A stretch of DNA of 64,000 nt from an uncultured Bacteroidota bacterium (GTDB taxonomy: Bacteria > Bacteroidota > Bacteroidia > Flavobacteriales > Flavobacteriaceae), in NCBI GenBank assembly GCA_902598305.1, contig CACKBL010000003.1:1-64000 (forward strand). The letters run 5' to 3'. Positions 38,835 to 48,845 of this stretch are shown here, piece by piece. Numbering within the stretch: the stretch's first letter is position 1; every line of letters begins with the position of its first letter. The notes under the pieces were generated by a model. It did no database searches, was not told where the DNA came from, and saw nothing but the letters and a program-made list of their open reading frames with translations. A program made the position numbers and the translations under genes.

Positions 38835-40666
38835 TGTTCCAAAAAATTTTTAAAAAACATTATTCAAAAAAATATGCGTTTGTAATGGACGCTGTTTGTT
38901 TAACACTTGCAATGGAATTACTCAATTTTTTAAATGGTTCTATTCTAGTTTTAAGAGGATGGCAAGATAAAATAACATTTTTATTTTTTTCTCTTATGTA
39001 TATCCTTTTTTTTAAAGGATATAGTATGTTTCTTAGATTTACGACTTTCATTGATATTAGCAAGTTAAGCCTTGGTCTAATATTATCAATTGTTAGTTAT
39101 TCAATTTACATAGGCGCAGACACAAGGGCTCACTTTAATTATTTATTATTACTCTTTTATTTTAGTTTATCTCTTTTGGTATTTTATAGACTTATCGTTA
39201 AGATTTTATACAATAGGACCACTAAAGATGACATGCTTTTAAGTACATTACTTTACGGAGCAGGAACAAACGGAGTTAGAGTTAAAAGAGCTTTGGATGA
39301 TAGCAATTCAATAAAGGTTGTTGGTTTTTTGGATGATGATAAATCTAAAATAGGTAGAACAATTGAGGGTTTACCTGTACAAAGTTTAAATAACAAACTT
39401 CAAAAGATTAGTAATAAAGGTTCAGGAGTTAATCAAATAATTATTACAACAAATAAGCTCAGCCAAAAGAATAAAAACTCACTATTTAATTTTTTTAAGA
39501 GTAAAAAAGTTAAAATTTTCAAGGTTCCATCAATTGATAATTTAGCTATAAATAAAGGGGTGATTAATGATTTAACACCATTTAAAATTGAAGACCTATT
39601 GAAAAGAGATCAGATAAACATTGATCAAGACAAAAACAAGAAACAATATTTTAAAAAAGCTATTCTTGTCACTGGTGCTGCAGGTTCAATCGGAAGTGAG
39701 ATTGTCAGACAACTTCTAAAGTTTAGTCCGAAAGAAATAATATTATTTGATAATAACGAGAATTCTCTTTTTAATATTAAAAAAGAACTTGAAAACAAGA
39801 AGTCTAAAACAAATTTCCATTACTTATTGAAAAGTGTAACCGATTTAAATTCAGTGGAATTTTGTTTTTCTAAGTTTAAAATTGACGTTGTTTTCCACGC
39901 AGCTGCATACAAGCACGTTTATATGACAGAAAATATGCCTCGAGCTACAATACTAAACAATATATTAGGGACTAAAAATATTATCGATACGGCAATAAAT
40001 AGAGGCGTTTCTACCTTTGTATTTGTTTCAACCGATAAGGCTGTTAACCCTTCCAATATCATGGGAGCTTCCAAAAGAATTGCTGAGATGTATGTCTCTG
40101 GGATTTCCTCGGAAAATAAAACAAAAATAATAACGACAAGATTTGGAAATGTTTTAGGATCAAATGGGTCAGTTGTTCCTATTTTTCAAGGTCAGATAGC
40201 TAAAGGGGGACCTGTAACGGTAACTCATCCAAAAGTCACTAGATTTTTCATGACTATAACCGAAGCGTGTCAATTAGTTCTTGAGGCGGGTGCAACAGGA
40301 AATCACGGAGAGATATATGTCTTTGATATGGGAAAACCAGTAAAAATTATTGATTTAGCAATTAATATGATTAGATTGTCTGGTTTAATTGAAAATGAGG
40401 ATATTGAAATTAAATTCAGTGGTTTAAATGAAGGAGAAAAACTTTATGAGGAGTTACTAACTGATCAAGAAAATCTTAAAAAGTCACACAATAAATTAAT
40501 TTTTATAGCTGACAAACAAAAAATTGATATAAGTGTGAAAACAATGATATTACAATTAATTGATGATGCTTCAAACTCAAAAAGCACTAGTTCTCTAGTC
40601 TCGTCAATAAAAAATATTGTTCCTGAGTTTAAATCAACAAATTCAAATTATAAAAAGTTGAAGTAA
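38834..40666 (+). CDS. UDP-sugar 4,6-dehydratase, membrane-anchored (PglF/CapD/WbpM-like)
   Basis: N-terminal TM segments; LVTGAAGSIGSEIVRQLLKFSPKEIILFDNNE; FHAAAYKHVYMTE; FVSTDKAVNPSNIMGASKR. Confidence 0.92.
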   Translation: MFQKIFKKHYSKKYAFVMDAVCLTLAMELLNFLNGSILVLRGWQDKITFLFFSLMYILFFKGYSMFLRFTTFIDISKLSLGLILSIVSYSIYIGADTRAHFNYLLLLFYFSLSLLVFYRLIVKILYNRTTKDDMLLSTLLYGAGTNGVRVKRALDDSNSIKVVGFLDDDKSKIGRTIEGLPVQSLNNKLQKISNKGSGVNQIIITTNKLSQKNKNSLFNFFKSKKVKIFKVPSIDNLAINKGVINDLTPFKIEDLLKRDQINIDQDKNKKQYFKKAILVTGAAGSIGSEIVRQLLKFSPKEIILFDNNENSLFNIKKELENKKSKTNFHYLLKSVTDLNSVEFCFSKFKIDVVFHAAAYKHVYMTENMPRATILNNILGTKNIIDTAINRGVSTFVFVSTDKAVNPSNIMGASKRIAEMYVSGISSENKTKIITTRFGNVLGSNGSVVPIFQGQIAKGGPVTVTHPKVTRFFMTITEACQLVLEAGATGNHGEIYVFDMGKPVKIIDLAINMIRLSGLIENEDIEIKFSGLNEGEKLYEELLTDQENLKKSHNKLIFIADKQKIDISVKTMILQLIDDASNSKSTSSLVSSIKNIVPEFKSTNSNYKKLK

Positions 40667-40669
40667 AAT

Positions 40670-41641
40670 TTATTCAGAGGGAATAATTTTTATATTTCTT
40701 AAGCAAACATTGAAAGGATAAGCCTGTCTTCCATTTGCATTAACTACAGAGGGATATTTTGTAAAACTTAAATTAAAATTAGAAATTAAAGGGAGAGGAA
40801 TAATAACTTGTCTAAAGTCAGTAGATTCATTTGAAAAATTTGACCATAACTCCCCAGCCTCAATAGTAATGCTTGATGATGAAGATAAATTTGGAGTATA
40901 TCCGAGGGAAATCCTTTTTAAGTTATTAGAAATAGCTGGCAGAACAATGAAATCAATTTTATATTCAAAAACTAAATTTTTTTTACTTGTCCCGAAATTT
41001 GAAAATTCTTTTGTAATATCGATTGGTTCCGTAAGTGTAAAATTGTCATTGTCATAAAAGCCAACAATTGAATTTTCACAGACTGAAAAAGTTGCTGTTG
41101 ATGTGTCTGACGGACTATACCATAGTCCGGATGTATTTGTCCATCCATCAGGGTTTGAAGAACTTTGAACTTTAAGGTTGTCCAAATATTCATAAGTAAC
41201 ATAATCTGACTTAGTATTTACATCAAAACTAGCAGAGTTAGCCACCGCATGAGTAACGTCATATCTACCAAAACCGTCACGATATTCAACCAAAACTCCT
41301 ATTTGGCTTGATGTACTTGGATCATTGATATTCCCTTCAACAATTGTTGTACCACTTGATGTAGTACTTGAGCCAGAACTACTGACATATCCACCTTCAA
41401 AAACCCATTTGAAAATATCAAAATTTTGAGCTGTAGAAACATATGAAACAGAAAATGTATCAGAACTCATTGAACTTTCTGAAAATGTAAAGTTATTTTC
41501 GGAAGACAAAAATGTAGCTTCAAGTTCTCCGACTCTACCATCTGGATCACCAGTCGGGGATATAATTCCAGATTGATCCGCACTTGAATCTAAAGTTGGT
41601 ACATACTCAGGTGTACATCCAATAAATATTAAAAAATGCAA
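40670..41641 (-). CDS. Secreted lipoprotein of unknown function
   Basis: Lipobox-like FLIFIGCTPEY; Ser/Thr-rich beta-type sequence. The only listed start is TTG; the in-frame upstream reading (FKILIIKIKFLLL-HFLIFIGC) is open, so the true start is uncertain. Confidence 0.6.
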   Translation of the reverse strand: MHFLIFIGCTPEYVPTLDSSADQSGIISPTGDPDGRVGELEATFLSSENNFTFSESSMSSDTFSVSYVSTAQNFDIFKWVFEGGYVSSSGSSTTSSGTTIVEGNINDPSTSSQIGVLVEYRDGFGRYDVTHAVANSASFDVNTKSDYVTYEYLDNLKVQSSSNPDGWTNTSGLWYSPSDTSTATFSVCENSIVGFYDNDNFTLTEPIDITKEFSNFGTSKKNLVFEYKIDFIVLPAISNNLKRISLGYTPNLSSSSSITIEAGELWSNFSNESTDFRQVIIPLPLISNFNLSFTKYPSVVNANGRQAYPFNVCLRNIKIIPSE

Positions 41642-41776
41642 TAAAAGAAATTTAATTTTGATAATTAGTATTTTAAAGGTTAAAAAGCAAAAGGTAAATT
41701 TAGAAAAAACTTTTTGTTAGTGCTTTATTCTAATTAAGATTTAGATAAATATGCTAGGTTCCTAAATTAAATTAAG

Positions 41777-41784
41777 TAAATTTG
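41777..41784 (+). promoter_or_regulatory. Putative -7 box TAAATTTG for rplU-rpmA
   Basis: TAnnTTTG, 16 nt before the ATG at 41801. Confidence 0.45.
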
Positions 41785-41800
41785 CAATCCAAAGAAAAAA

Positions 41801-42319
41801 ATGTTTGCAGTAGTAGAAATTTTAGGCCAGCAATTCAAGGTTCATAAGGACCAAAAATTAATAGTTAACAAGCTTGATGAAAAAGAGGGTTCTGAAGTTT
41901 TTTTTGAAAATGTCCTATTGATTGATAACGGTAAAGAATTTAGTTTAGGAACTCCTACAATAGATGGATATTCTGTAAAAGCAAAAATCATCAAGCATCT
42001 TAGGGGAGATAAAGTTATTGTTTTTAAGAAGAAAAGAAGAAAAGGTTACAGAGTTAAAAATGGGCACAAACAACACTTGTCTGAGATTTTAATTGAGTCT
42101 ATTTCTAATATTAAAACTGTAAAAAATAAAAATTTAAAAAAAGCAACTCCAAGTGAAAGCAATTCAAGGAAGCTAAATACTAAAGAAAATAATGATAAAC
42201 CTGATTTAAAATCGAAAAGTTTGCTTGAACTCAAAGATATCGCAAAAAGGAAAAAAATTAGCGGTTATTCGTCTATGAAAAAAAACGATTTAATCGAGAC
42301 TATAAACTCTTTAAATTAA
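41801..42319 (+). CDS. rplU: 50S ribosomal protein L21 with C-terminal Rho-N/SAP-like extension
   Basis: MFAVVEILGQQFKVHKDQKLIV; KKKRRKGYRVKNGHKQ; C-term LLELKDIAKRKKISGYSSMKKNDLIETINSL. Confidence 0.93.
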   Translation: MFAVVEILGQQFKVHKDQKLIVNKLDEKEGSEVFFENVLLIDNGKEFSLGTPTIDGYSVKAKIIKHLRGDKVIVFKKKRRKGYRVKNGHKQHLSEILIESISNIKTVKNKNLKKATPSESNSRKLNTKENNDKPDLKSKSLLELKDIAKRKKISGYSSMKKNDLIETINSLN

Positions 42320-42325
42320 ATATAA

Positions 42326-42577
42326 ATGGCACATAAAAAAGGTGTAGGAAGCTCAAAAAACGGACGAGAATCGGAATCTAAACGATTGGGTGTTAAAATT
42401 TTTGGTGGCCAATTTGCTAAGGCAGGAAACATAATAGTTAGGCAGAGGGGAACAGTTCACAATCCTGGAACAAATGTCTATATCGGTAAAGATCACACTC
42501 TGCACGCGCGGGTTGATGGATTAGTAAAATTTACCAAAAAGAAGGACAACAAATCTTACGTTTCAATTGAAACTTAA
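42326..42577 (+). CDS. rpmA: 50S ribosomal protein L27
   Basis: [51 protein letters not shown]. Confidence 0.96.
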   Translation: MAHKKGVGSSKNGRESESKRLGVKIFGGQFAKAGNIIVRQRGTVHNPGTNVYIGKDHTLHARVDGLVKFTKKKDNKSYVSIET

Positions 42578-42599
42578 ATATTTTGAACTCTAATTAACG

Positions 42600-43916
42600 C
42601 TAGTATCTATAATAATCAGGCTTGTAAGGTCCATTTTTGTTAACACCTATATATTTTGCCTGATTTTCAGATAAGCTTTCTATTTCAACCCCTAGATGTT
42701 TTAGGTGGAGTTTAGCAACTTTCTCATCCAAATGTTTAGGTAAAGTGTAAACATTATTTTTGTAGTTTGCATGGTTTTTCCAAAGCTCTATTTGAGCAAG
42801 CACTTGGTTTGCAAATGAATTACTCATTACAAAGCTTGGATGTCCTGTGGCACAACCTAAATTAACAAGTCTGCCTTCAGCCAAAATTATAATTTCTACA
42901 CCATTATTAATTTTATAAAGGTCCACTTGTGGTTTTATTTCAACTTTTTGGTGAGAAAAATTTTCTTCAAGCCAAGAAATATCAATTTCATTATCAAAAT
43001 GACCAATATTACACACAATGGTTTTATCTTTCATTTTTTTGAAATGTTCTCCAGTAATTATGTCCTTGTTACCGGTTGCTGTAACTATAATATCCATTTT
43101 TTCAATCACTGAGTCGATTCTTTTGACCTCATAGCCGTCCATGGCGGCTTGAAGGGCACAAATTGGATCTATCTCAGATACTGTTACTATAGCACCAGCT
43201 CCAGAAAAGGATGCCACCGTTCCCTTACCAACATCTCCATAACCAGCTACTAAAACTCTTTTACCTGCGAGCATAATATCTGTTGCTCTTCTTACAGCGT
43301 CAACAGCACTTTCTTTGCATCCGTATTTATTGTCGAACTTTGATTTTGTAACAGAATCATTAACATTAATTGCGGGTAATGGTAGTGTTCCATTTTTCAT
43401 TCTTTCATATAATCTTAAAACACCTGTCGTAGTCTCTTCCGACAGACCCTTAATTTTTCCAACAAGTTCTGGATATTTGTCGAGTACCATATTAGTTAAA
43501 TCACCTCCATCATCTAATATCATATTTAAGGGCTTTTTTTCGTCACCAAAAAACAGTGTTTGTTCTATGCACCACTCAAATTCTTCTTCATTCATTCCTT
43601 TCCAAGCAAATACGGGTATCCCTGCGGATGCAATCGCAGCGGCAGCATGATCTTGAGTAGAAAAAATATTACATGAACTCCAAGTCACTTCTGCTCCCAA
43701 GTCAACAAGTGTTTCAATCAATACAGCAGTTTGAATTGTCATATGTAAGCACCCGGCTATCCTTGCTCCTTTTAAAGGTTTTAATTTAGAATACTCCTCT
43801 CTTAATTGCATCAATCCGGGCATTTCAGCCTCAGCAAGATTGATTTCTTTTCTTCCCCATTCAGCCAGACCAATATCTTTCACTTTATATTGGAGCGTTT
43901 CTATCTTGTTGTTCAT
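42600..43916 (-). CDS. ahcY: Adenosylhomocysteinase
   Basis: [55 protein letters not shown]-term [10 protein letters not shown]. Confidence 0.97.
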   Translation of the reverse strand: MNNKIETLQYKVKDIGLAEWGRKEINLAEAEMPGLMQLREEYSKLKPLKGARIAGCLHMTIQTAVLIETLVDLGAEVTWSSCNIFSTQDHAAAAIASAGIPVFAWKGMNEEEFEWCIEQTLFFGDEKKPLNMILDDGGDLTNMVLDKYPELVGKIKGLSEETTTGVLRLYERMKNGTLPLPAINVNDSVTKSKFDNKYGCKESAVDAVRRATDIMLAGKRVLVAGYGDVGKGTVASFSGAGAIVTVSEIDPICALQAAMDGYEVKRIDSVIEKMDIIVTATGNKDIITGEHFKKMKDKTIVCNIGHFDNEIDISWLEENFSHQKVEIKPQVDLYKINNGVEIIILAEGRLVNLGCATGHPSFVMSNSFANQVLAQIELWKNHANYKNNVYTLPKHLDEKVAKLHLKHLGVEIESLSENQAKYIGVNKNGPYKPDYYRY

Positions 43917-43965
43917 AATAATTTTTATTTTAGTGCAAAGCTACTTACTTTATTTTAATTTTCAA

Positions 43966-44580
43966 ATGCCGTTTATTAAAGAAATTATAGTAAAAAAAAA
44001 TATCAGAATTTTGATATGGAAGATTGATGAAACCTACACGGATTTAAAATCCTTAATTCAATTAACGGATGACCAAGAGAGGGAATTGGAAAGAAGGAAA
44101 CAGATTTCACATAAAAAACAATTTTTAGCATCTAGAAAACTCATTGAAATGGCTGGATTAAATGAACTAAATAGTATTTTTTACGAATCTCTACCTTTTA
44201 GAAAAAATGTTTACTTTTCAATTTCTCATACAATTAATTATGCTGTGGTTGGCATAGGTTTTCAAAGGATTGGAGTAGATGTTGAATTTTATCGTCCAAA
44301 AGTTTTAAATATCAAATCAAAATTTATCAACATGAAAGAAAAATATTTTATGAAATCTGATGACGTTAAAGTCATTACTAGGCTATGGACTTGTAAAGAA
44401 GCCATTTACAAGTGTTTATTTAAAAATAAATTATCATTAAAAGAAGAGATTGTTTTAGACAAATTTGATATGCAATCAAAATATGGTCATGGTCAGGTTC
44501 ATTTAAATGATAAAAAAATTTCAATTAATTTACATTTCATTAATTTTGAAAATCATCAATTAACTTTGTCTTATTTATGA
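43966..44580 (+). CDS. 4'-phosphopantetheinyl transferase superfamily protein
   Basis: FSISHTINYAVVGIGFQRIGVDVEFYRPK; LWTCKEAIYKCL. Start moved to the ATG at 43966. Confidence 0.85.
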   Translation: MPFIKEIIVKKNIRILIWKIDETYTDLKSLIQLTDDQERELERRKQISHKKQFLASRKLIEMAGLNELNSIFYESLPFRKNVYFSISHTINYAVVGIGFQRIGVDVEFYRPKVLNIKSKFINMKEKYFMKSDDVKVITRLWTCKEAIYKCLFKNKLSLKEEIVLDKFDMQSKYGHGQVHLNDKKISINLHFINFENHQLTLSYL

Positions 44581-44837
44581 AAATTTCAGTTGAAATTACT
44601 TTAGCACCACTCGAAGAAGAGTACAAGGATAAAATTAAAAACTTTATTTTATTAATTAGAAAATCAGGTTTCAAGTATGATGAAAATCCGTTAAGCACTC
44701 ATATCTACGGAGAATATACCTCATTAATGTATTTTTTAACTAAGTCAATTCAAGAATGCTTTGAAGAAATAGATGCTGGCATTATTAGTTTGAAAATATT
44801 TAAATCCGATAGGAGTAAATATATTCCATTTGATTGA
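44577..44837 (+). CDS. MTH1187/YkoF-type thiamine-binding protein
   Basis: ISVEITLAPLEEEYKDKIKNFILLIRKSGFKYDENPLSTHIYGEY. Confidence 0.75.
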   Translation: MKISVEITLAPLEEEYKDKIKNFILLIRKSGFKYDENPLSTHIYGEYTSLMYFLTKSIQECFEEIDAGIISLKIFKSDRSKYIPFD

Positions 44838-44846
44838 AAATTCCAT

Positions 44847-45464
44847 ATGATTCAATTTTTAGAACAGATTAGCTTCGATTTAGGGCTTGAGTTTTTTGCT
44901 GCAGTTCTTGGTGTTTTAAGCGTATGGTATGCAAAAAATAATAAAATTTTAGTTTATCCTACAGGTATAATTTCAACCTTAATTTATGTATGGATACTTT
45001 TAAAAAACCAGCTTTTAGGAGATTTAATTATTAATGCATATTTTTTTTTAATGAGTATATATGGATGGTTTTTTTGGAGTAAAAAAGATGAAGGAATTTT
45101 TCAAAATAAAATCTCAAGACTGAATTTAAATGAATTAATTTTTGGTTTAATTGTTTTCGTTTTCGTGTTTATCACCGTAAAGTATATTTACAACATATCA
45201 AATTGGGGGAAAAGTTATGTTTCGTCTATTGATACTTTAACAACTGCTATTTTTTGTTCTGCAATGTGGTTTATGGCTAGAAGAAAAATTGAACACTGGA
45301 TATTGTGGATTGTCGGAGATATTATATCTATCCCCCTATATTTTCATAAGGGTCTTTATTTTACATCGATTCAATACCTTACTTTTACTATTATTGCAAT
45401 TTTAGGATTTTTTACATGGCTAAAAGAATTAAACAAAAAAAAACTAACTGTAAAAGAATTGTAA
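44847..45464 (+). CDS. PnuC-family vitamin transporter (possibly thiamine-type PnuT)
   Basis: EFFAAVLGVLSVWYAKNNKILVYPTGIISTLIYVWILLKNQLLGDLIINAYFFLMSIYGWFFW. Confidence 0.88.
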   Translation: MIQFLEQISFDLGLEFFAAVLGVLSVWYAKNNKILVYPTGIISTLIYVWILLKNQLLGDLIINAYFFLMSIYGWFFWSKKDEGIFQNKISRLNLNELIFGLIVFVFVFITVKYIYNISNWGKSYVSSIDTLTTAIFCSAMWFMARRKIEHWILWIVGDIISIPLYFHKGLYFTSIQYLTFTIIAILGFFTWLKELNKKKLTVKEL

Positions 45465-45976
45465 TTTATGGACCGGAAAGTACCGGTAAAACCACTCTTG
45501 CTAATGATTTAGCTAATCATTATGAGACAAAATGTGTGCCTGAGTATGCAAGAGAATATCTCCAAAAAAAATGGGATTTACATAAGGGGAAATGCAATTT
45601 GAATGATTTAATCAATATTGCTCTAGGTCAAATAAATTTGGAAAATAAAATGATATCCAAATCAAAAAAATTTATTTTTTGTGATACAAATATTTTAGTT
45701 ACAAAAGTATGGTCTGAAACTCATTTTAATGGGTATTCTTCACCAGAAATAAAAAATATTTTTAAATCAGTTAAATATGACTATTATTTTTTAACCAATA
45801 TAGATGTTCCATGGGTAAAAGATGATTTAAGAGACAGACCAGATAATAGAGATGAAATGTTTAGTTACTTCAAGAAGCAACTGGAGATTAATAAAATTAA
45901 ACATTCTGTTGTTAGCGGTGACAAGAAGGAAAGATTAAAAAGAGCTATTTTAATTTTAGATAAAATCTTTGACTAA
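45416..45976 (+). CDS. NadR-like P-loop kinase (AAA_28)
   Basis: IVIYGPESTGKTTLANDLANHYETKCVPEYAREYLQKK; DTNILVTKVWSE. Confidence 0.85.
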   Translation: MAKRIKQKKTNCKRIVIYGPESTGKTTLANDLANHYETKCVPEYAREYLQKKWDLHKGKCNLNDLINIALGQINLENKMISKSKKFIFCDTNILVTKVWSETHFNGYSSPEIKNIFKSVKYDYYFLTNIDVPWVKDDLRDRPDNRDEMFSYFKKQLEINKIKHSVVSGDKKERLKRAILILDKIFD

Positions 45977-46002
45977 TTAGAATTTATTTTTCTAATTTTA
46001 GA

Positions 46003-46080
46003 ACAAATCAGGGGGTGCTTTAAGAAGCTGAGATTATACCCATAGAACCTGGGCGGGTAATGCTGCCAAGGAATACAGCG
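46003..46080 (+). ncRNA. TPP riboswitch (THI element)
   Basis: GGGGGTGC...GCTGAGATTATACCC...GAACCTGGGCGGGTAATGCTGCCAAGGAA: canonical conserved core. Confidence 0.95.
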
Positions 46081-46112
46081 TATTTATAGTTTCCCTATTT
46101 AATTTTTTTAAA

Positions 46113-48323
46113 ATGAAAAATACGCTTTTAATATTATTCTCCATAATTCCTCTATTCTGTAGATTTTATTCTCAGGAAAAAGAAAAAGATTCTTTAAATT
46201 TTCAGCTTATCTCTCTTGAGGAAATTAACGTTACTGCTATTAGAGCTTTAAAAGAACAACCATTTAGTTTTTCAAATATTGATAAAAGCAACTTGGAACC
46301 AAGAAATCTAGGACAGGATCTACCTATTTTACTGAATTTTTTACCATCTGTAGTAACATATTCAGACGCAGGGGCAGGTATCGGTTATACAGGAATTAGG
46401 GTTAGAGGTAGTGACGCCACTAGAGTGAACGTGACAATAAACGGAATTCCTTATAATGACAGTGAATCTCAAGGAACTTTTTGGGTTAATTTGCCAGATT
46501 TTAGTTCTTCAGTTGAAAATATTCAACTACAAAGGGGAGTGGGAACTTCAACAAACGGTTCCGCTGCGTTTGGTGCAAGTTTAAATATTCTAACTGATGC
46601 AATTTCTAAAGAAAAATTTATAGAAATTTCAACTAGTTTGGGTAGTTTTTCAACTTTAAAAAATACATTAAGATTTTCAACTGGTGGAATAAATGACAAT
46701 TTTCAAATTTCAGGGAGATTTTCTAAGATAGTTTCTGATGGATATATAGAAAGGGCATCCTCAGATTTAACATCCTATTTTTTACAAACCTCTTTTTCAA
46801 ATAAAAACACATTATTTAAAGCATTACTTTTCGGTGGACATGAAGTAACTTATCAGTCATGGTACGGGGTAGACTCTGAAATGCTTAACAAAAACAGACG
46901 ATACAATCCCGCTGGAGAAATTTATGACGAAAATGGGGATTTTCAAGACTTTTACTATAATCAAGTTGATAATTATAAGCAAGATCATTTACAATTTCAC
47001 TGGAATCAAATTTATAGCGATAAATTATCATCTTCTTTGGGTCTCAATTATACTTATGGAAGGGGCTATTACGAAGAATTTAACGACAAATGGTATGATG
47101 AAAATTATGCCTTCTCTGGAATGACTTCCTTTTCCAATCTGGGGTTAGACAGTATATCTTTTGAAAACCAAGTTATTTCAGGAGCAGATAACGTAACAAG
47201 AAAGTGGCTGGACAATGATTATTATGTCATTACCGGAAATTTACAATACAACAGTCAGATTGTAAAAATGGCTTTTGGATTTTTAGCAAGCAACTATGAT
47301 GGAGATCATTTTGGAAAACTAAGGTGGTCAAGATTTTCAAGCCAAGTAAATCCGAATCATGAATTTTACAGAAACAAGGGAGAAAAAAATGAATTCTCAA
47401 TTTATAGCAAGTTTACAAGTAAAATTTCTCAGAAACTCACAGGTTTTCTCGATCTGCAAATAAGAAATATAAATTATAAAGTGGATGGGGTTTTGAACGG
47501 ACTTGTCCCAATAAATGTCAGTGACAACTTCGCTTTTTTCAACCCCAAGGCAGGGATTACTTATAGAGTAAAGGACAATACCGATTTATATCTTTCTTTT
47601 GCAAAGTCACACAGAGAGCCAAACAGAACAGACTATGAAAATGGAAATCCACTTCCAGAAAAATTGAATAATTTTGAATTAGGTTTAAGAAAAAGGAATT
47701 GGTCATTAAATCTCTACTATATGAGATACAAAGACCAACTTGTTTTGACTGGTGAGATTGATGAGGTAGGGTCCCCAATTAGACAAAATGTAGGAGACAG
47801 TTATAGATTGGGAGTAGAATTTGAAAGTAGCTTCAATATTTCAAATAAAATATCCTGGAATCCAAATTTATCATTCAGTGAAAATAAAAATATAGATTTT
47901 TATTTCAAAAGAGATGGTGTTTTAAATAACATAGGCAATACTAACATATCTTTTTCACCTAATATCATAGCGGCATCAGCGGTTCAATATGAACTAAGTG
48001 AAAAGGCCTTAATTTCAGTTCTAACAAAATATGTTGGAGAACAATACATGGGGAATATTGACTCTGAAAACTCAAAATTAGATGCTTATTCAACTACAGA
48101 CATTAATCTAGTATTTCAACCTAATAATTTCCCCTTTTTTAAAGATATCAGACTTACAATTCTATTCAATAATATTTTTGGATTGAAATATGTATCTAAC
48201 GGTTATTTTTACACTTTTGATGATGATTATTCTGTACCAGGAATTATCAAAACAATAGAAGGTGCAGGTTATTATCCTCAGGCAGAGAGAAACTTTTTAA
48301 TAGGTATTAGCACAAGATTTTAA
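46113..48323 (+). CDS. TonB-dependent receptor (probable thiamine/precursor uptake)
   Basis: Plug: GYTGIRVRGSDATRVNVTINGIPYNDSESQGTFWVNLPDFSSSVENIQLQRGVGTSTNG; barrel C-term F; downstream of TPP riboswitch. Confidence 0.92.
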   Translation: MKNTLLILFSIIPLFCRFYSQEKEKDSLNFQLISLEEINVTAIRALKEQPFSFSNIDKSNLEPRNLGQDLPILLNFLPSVVTYSDAGAGIGYTGIRVRGSDATRVNVTINGIPYNDSESQGTFWVNLPDFSSSVENIQLQRGVGTSTNGSAAFGASLNILTDAISKEKFIEISTSLGSFSTLKNTLRFSTGGINDNFQISGRFSKIVSDGYIERASSDLTSYFLQTSFSNKNTLFKALLFGGHEVTYQSWYGVDSEMLNKNRRYNPAGEIYDENGDFQDFYYNQVDNYKQDHLQFHWNQIYSDKLSSSLGLNYTYGRGYYEEFNDKWYDENYAFSGMTSFSNLGLDSISFENQVISGADNVTRKWLDNDYYVITGNLQYNSQIVKMAFGFLASNYDGDHFGKLRWSRFSSQVNPNHEFYRNKGEKNEFSIYSKFTSKISQKLTGFLDLQIRNINYKVDGVLNGLVPINVSDNFAFFNPKAGITYRVKDNTDLYLSFAKSHREPNRTDYENGNPLPEKLNNFELGLRKRNWSLNLYYMRYKDQLVLTGEIDEVGSPIRQNVGDSYRLGVEFESSFNISNKISWNPNLSFSENKNIDFYFKRDGVLNNIGNTNISFSPNIIAASAVQYELSEKALISVLTKYVGEQYMGNIDSENSKLDAYSTTDINLVFQPNNFPFFKDIRLTILFNNIFGLKYVSNGYFYTFDDDYSVPGIIKTIEGAGYYPQAERNFLIGISTRF

Positions 48324-48787
48324 TTGTAAATGACAAGATTATTACCTGAAACCCTTACACCATAATTAATCATCGCATACGGATTAGTATCATTTGGTGA
48401 AGGATTAATTAATTGACCAGTTGCAAGGCTGTATTGGTAATTTTCACACCCGCATACGGTTAAACTACCATTTATTTCTGTCTTTGAGCAAGAGTTAGGT
48501 TTATGGTTTGGGCAACTAGCTTCCCAAGCTAAATAGTTATTGTTATTTAGGTTATAAAGAATAATTCCCTTGTGTCCAAAATTGTTTATCAATACACTTC
48601 CACCAGTGAATTTGAGGTTGTTGTAAAGAGGAAGATTTATATTAATTGAAAATTCGAAATCTAATTCAGCAAGAAAAGGATTTCTAATCACAGAATTTTT
48701 ATTACAAGAAATAAAAACAAAGATTATCAAAATGGATAATTTCTTGATGTTTTTAAATCTAATTGCATCCATATAACTCAAATTCAT
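48320..48787 (-). CDS. Lipoprotein with degenerate Rieske-like domain
   Basis: Lipobox IFVFISC; EASCPNHKPNSC ... SLTVCGCENYQYSLATGQLINPSP parallels the Rieske pattern but lacks the second Cys-x-x-His. Confidence 0.6.
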   Translation of the reverse strand: MNLSYMDAIRFKNIKKLSILIIFVFISCNKNSVIRNPFLAELDFEFSININLPLYNNLKFTGGSVLINNFGHKGIILYNLNNNNYLAWEASCPNHKPNSCSKTEINGSLTVCGCENYQYSLATGQLINPSPNDTNPYAMINYGVRVSGNNLVIYN

Positions 48788-48794
48788 ATATTTG
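48763..48794 (+). promoter_or_regulatory. greA promoter (TTG -33, TATATTTG -7)
   Basis: TTG at 48763-48765, 21-nt spacer, TATATTTG at 48787-48794. Confidence 0.6.
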
Positions 48795-48802
48795 TAAAAA
48801 GG

Positions 48803-48827
48803 ACCTTCCGTTAATGGAAGGTTTTTT
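48803..48827 (+). terminator. Intrinsic terminator-like hairpin in the greA leader
   Basis: ACCTTCC-GTTAAT-GGAAGGT followed by TTTTT, between the -7 box and the greA ATG at 48846. Confidence 0.7.
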
Positions 48828-48845
48828 ATTCTTAACGTTTAAATC

